Part shown: positions 62,151 through 64,000 of the stretch, in pieces
Layout: every line of letters starts with the position of its first letter
Numbering within the stretch: the first letter of the stretch is position 1
NCBI GenBank assembly: GCA_965224605.1
Contig: CBDCZP010000008.1
Location: 62,001 to 126,000, forward strand
DNA: 64,000 nt
Direction of reading: 5' to 3'
Origin: HyVt-477 sp965224605
Lineage (GTDB): Bacteria; Pseudomonadota; Gammaproteobacteria; Thiotrichales; Thiotrichaceae
Position numbers and translations under genes: made by a program
The notes under the pieces: generated by a model
The model's input: only the letters and a program-made list of their open reading frames with translations
What the model was told of the DNA's origin: nothing
The model's database searches: none

Positions 62151-62247
62151 TGAGATAAGCACACACAAGTACTACATCCCACTATCTCCCTAAAAGCATC
62201 TAAGCACTTAAAGGGCTCTTAGTAAAAATTAGTAAAAACAAAAGCAC

Positions 62248-63306
62248 CTAAAAATCAGCCTCCTCGGCTTCAATAACCGACTGGCTGATATGCTTGCCTA
62301 ATTGTTCTTCTAACCCAGTCCAGTCGTTATACCCTGCTAGCTTCTCAACTAGCAGCTCCTTCATTTCATACGTTTCCAGGCCTTCTTCCGCCAGCGTCTT
62401 TGATGTTTCATAAACCGTGGATAAATAATCACGGTATGCACTTAGCACTTCCTTGCCACCTGTTAAGCCATGACCAGGTACAACCACGTTAACCGATAAC
62501 TTTAGTCCATAATCTGCTGCTGCAATATTACCGAGAAAGTTTCCATCAACCATGCGAGGAATGCGTTTGTAAGTCACATTGTCCCCCGTAAATAATACGC
62601 CATCTTCCACCAACTCGTACATAACATCGGTGACAGTATGTGCTTTACCCGTTAAATGTGTTTTGATCGTCAACCCATCTATTTCTATTTCCTGTAGATT
62701 CTCTAATGAATTCTCAGGAATAACCGCCTCCGTTCCTTGTGTTTTATTTTCCGTAAGCTCAAGCATCAACGAAACCCAATGCTCTGCATCACCCGCTTTA
62801 GATTTCTCAATCATCTTCGGATGCGCATAAAACTGAGCATCAGGAAAACTCTCCTTAATACCATGATTAGCCAACCAATGATCACCGTGTACATGGGTGT
62901 TAAATACATGAGTGATGGGATTATCGGTTACTTCCTTGATTCGTTTAACCAATTCACGACCCACTTGCACGCTAGAACCTGGGTCAATAACAGCAACAGA
63001 TTTCTCGGTAACAATAAAAGCAGGATTATTCATAAAACCAGCATTTGCTTTATTCGGCATCTCCAACGGCCCATGAATCACATAAGTATGTGCCGCTACT
63101 TTTTTTGTAGGATAAGAGGCTAGTATTCCTGTTGTTAACTTGGCTTTTAAGACAACCTCTTCGACGTCTTTGGTTGGAGCCTCAGTTATTATTTTTTTGG
63201 TAGGCTCTATGGCTACCGCCTCCATCTCAGTTTTCTTTTCACCACAAGCCACTAAAAAAGCGAATGCAACAGCACTCAATGCGAACCACTGAATTTTCAT
63301 ATTCAT
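62248..63306 (-). CDS. Exported metallo-beta-lactamase-fold lipoprotein
   Basis: The 352-residue protein has a signal peptide with lipobox LVAC (Cys21), a linker, and an MBL domain with metal motif THVHGDHW (137-144), a later GKAHTVTDVMYEL and a final VPGHGLTGGK His. This resembles the quinoprotein-relay/SoxH-like periplasmic MBL hydrolases rather than beta-lactamases. Substrate unknown. It converges with the ArsR gene (97 bp between stops), and a functional link is possible but unproven. The start could also be the second Met (63300). Confidence 0.85.
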   Translation of the reverse strand: MNMKIQWFALSAVAFAFLVACGEKKTEMEAVAIEPTKKIITEAPTKDVEEVVLKAKLTTGILASYPTKKVAAHTYVIHGPLEMPNKANAGFMNNPAFIVTEKSVAVIDPGSSVQVGRELVKRIKEVTDNPITHVFNTHVHGDHWLANHGIKESFPDAQFYAHPKMIEKSKAGDAEHWVSLMLELTENKTQGTEAVIPENSLENLQEIEIDGLTIKTHLTGKAHTVTDVMYELVEDGVLFTGDNVTYKRIPRMVDGNFLGNIAAADYGLKLSVNVVVPGHGLTGGKEVLSAYRDYLSTVYETSKTLAEEGLETYEMKELLVEKLAGYNDWTGLEEQLGKHISQSVIEAEEADF

Positions 63307-63335
63307 ATCATAAACCTAAAAAAACATGCCCTTCC

Positions 63336-63360
63336 GTAGGGTGGGAGAATCCCACCCTAC
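63336..63360. repeat. Perfect 11-bp hairpin upstream of the MBL-fold gene
   Basis: GTAGGGTGGGA, loop GAA, TCCCACCCTAC. The sequence resembles the inner arms of the element at 13664-13744 (GTAGGGTGTGCC). It lies 30 bp before the gene's start codon, so it would be in or near the mRNA leader. Confidence 0.7.
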
Positions 63361-63416
63361 CAAGAAAAACAATAACTTTCCGTAACAAGTAGTACATCCT
63401 ACTACTTTTTGCAGAC

Positions 63417-63450
63417 ATAAAAAAAGCCCCTTCCTAAAAAGAAGGGGCTT
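63417..63450 (-). terminator. Rho-independent terminator after the EF-G gene
   Basis: AAGCCCCTTC (63424-63433) pairs with GAAGGGGCTT (63441-63450). On the minus strand a run of about nine T follows. Confidence 0.92.
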
Positions 63451-63480
63451 TGTTTTTATCAAAACCGATAAGGCTATGAC

Positions 63481-64000
63481 TTATTTCTTCGCGTTACGCT
63501 CTAATGTTTCTTTTATAACATCTTCAGCTACATTTCTGGGACAAGGTGAGTAATGCGCAAATTCCATAGAGAACTGACCACGACCTGAAGTCATGGTACG
63601 CAAGTCACCAATGTAACCAAACATCTCGCTCAATGGCGCTTCAGCTTTAATACGCACACCAGTAACACCTGCTTCCTGTGATTTGATCATGCCACGACGA
63701 CGATTCAAGTCACCGATAACGTCACCTACGTGATCTTCTGGAGTGAATACGTCAACATTCATGATAGGCTCGATCAACTGAGGCCCTGCTTTAGGAACTG
63801 TTTGACGATAACCCGCTCTGGCTGCAATCTCGAACGCTACCGCCGAGGAGTCAACCGCATGGAAGCCACCGTCTAATAAAGTTACTTTCATGTCTTCACA
63901 GGGGAAACCAGCCAATACACCCGTATCCATGCTGAACTTGAAACCTTTTTCAATCGCTGTCCAGAATTCTCTAGGAACGTTACCACCCGTTACTTTAGAC
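63481..64000 (-). CDS. fusA: Elongation factor G, C-terminal part (gene cut by window edge)
   Basis: The reading frame is open to the window end. The visible 172 residues cover domain IV and V of EF-G: VTGGNVPREFWTAIEKGF, GVLAGFPCEDMKVTLLDG, VDSSAVAFEIAAR, LIEPIMNVDVFTPEDHVGDV, NRRRGMI and PLSEMFGYIGDLRTMTSGRG. EF-G translocates tRNA and mRNA on the ribosome. Some positions (FWTAIEKGF, HYSPCPRNVAEDV) are unlike the E. coli-type protein, so it may be a second, FusA2-like copy. It ends with a strong terminator. Confidence 0.9.
   Translation of the reverse strand, partial: SKVTGGNVPREFWTAIEKGFKFSMDTGVLAGFPCEDMKVTLLDGGFHAVDSSAVAFEIAARAGYRQTVPKAGPQLIEPIMNVDVFTPEDHVGDVIGDLNRRRGMIKSQEAGVTGVRIKAEAPLSEMFGYIGDLRTMTSGRGQFSMEFAHYSPCPRNVAEDVIKETLERNAKK

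Overview
The window looks like a chromosomal segment of a gammaproteobacterium. The gene orders ndk-rlmN-pilF-rodZ-hisS-yfgM-bamB, pyrG-kdsA-eno-ftsB, lptD-surA-pdxA, cmk-rpsA-ihfB-lapB-pyrF and divergent ratA/smpB are those of gammaproteobacteria such as Pseudomonas. Cytochrome c4, Coq7 and DsbA indicate a respiring Gram-negative cell. A possible sulfur-globule-like protein hints weakly at a sulfur oxidiser (inference). No rRNA, tRNA, phage or complete insertion sequence was seen.

Layout. 1-1305: rnfH (partial), ratA, a REP-bearing repeat and smpB. 1448-2706: a stand-alone AAA/DUF4143 ATPase behind a double palindromic operator. 2736-11700 (minus strand): the accessory core, a complete diversity-generating retroelement (DGR). 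In transcription order it holds a CHAT caspase-like protease, a MoxR AAA ATPase, a 1172-residue membrane protein ending in a formylglycine-synthase-like (FGE) C-type-lectin domain (VR2), an Avd-type accessory protein, a DGR reverse transcriptase, the template repeat (TR), and a second, secreted FGE-lectin protein (VR1). The TR and both VRs are 117 bp long. VR1 differs from the TR at 12 positions and VR2 at 15, and all 27 differences fall on template adenines. 11845-16080: a small Trp-rich protein, two Na+-coupled amino-acid transporters, nested palindromic repeats and engB. 16289-23256: cytochrome c4, dsbA, coq7, gshA and an exported WD40 protein.

23380-30012 (plus strand) holds a complete mevalonate pathway from HMG-CoA synthase to isopentenyl-PP isomerase. 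It abuts ftsB exactly where relatives carry ispD/ispF. A second non-mevalonate (MEP) gene, ispG, is also missing from its usual place between rodZ and hisS. The window therefore appears to record a switch from the MEP pathway to the mevalonate pathway.

30017-49132: housekeeping operons (ftsB-eno-kdsA-pyrG, a coiled-coil membrane protein, ndk to bamB, pyrF, lapB, ihfB, rpsA, cmk). 49333-64000: the small secreted protein, metG, a His/Cys-repeat lipoprotein, a putative cysteine-hydrolase-like exported protein, lptD-surA-pdxA, DUF1287, folB-folK, a gamma-carbonic-anhydrase-like protein, an ArsR regulator, an exported metallo-beta-lactamase-fold protein and the end of an EF-G gene.

How the accessory genes may work together (inference): the large target protein is predicted to place its hypervariable lectin domain outside the cytoplasmic membrane and its middle region inside, next to MoxR and the CHAT protease. 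That would make a sensor whose ligand specificity is rewritten by the reverse transcriptase and whose output is ATP-dependent activation of a suicide-type protease.
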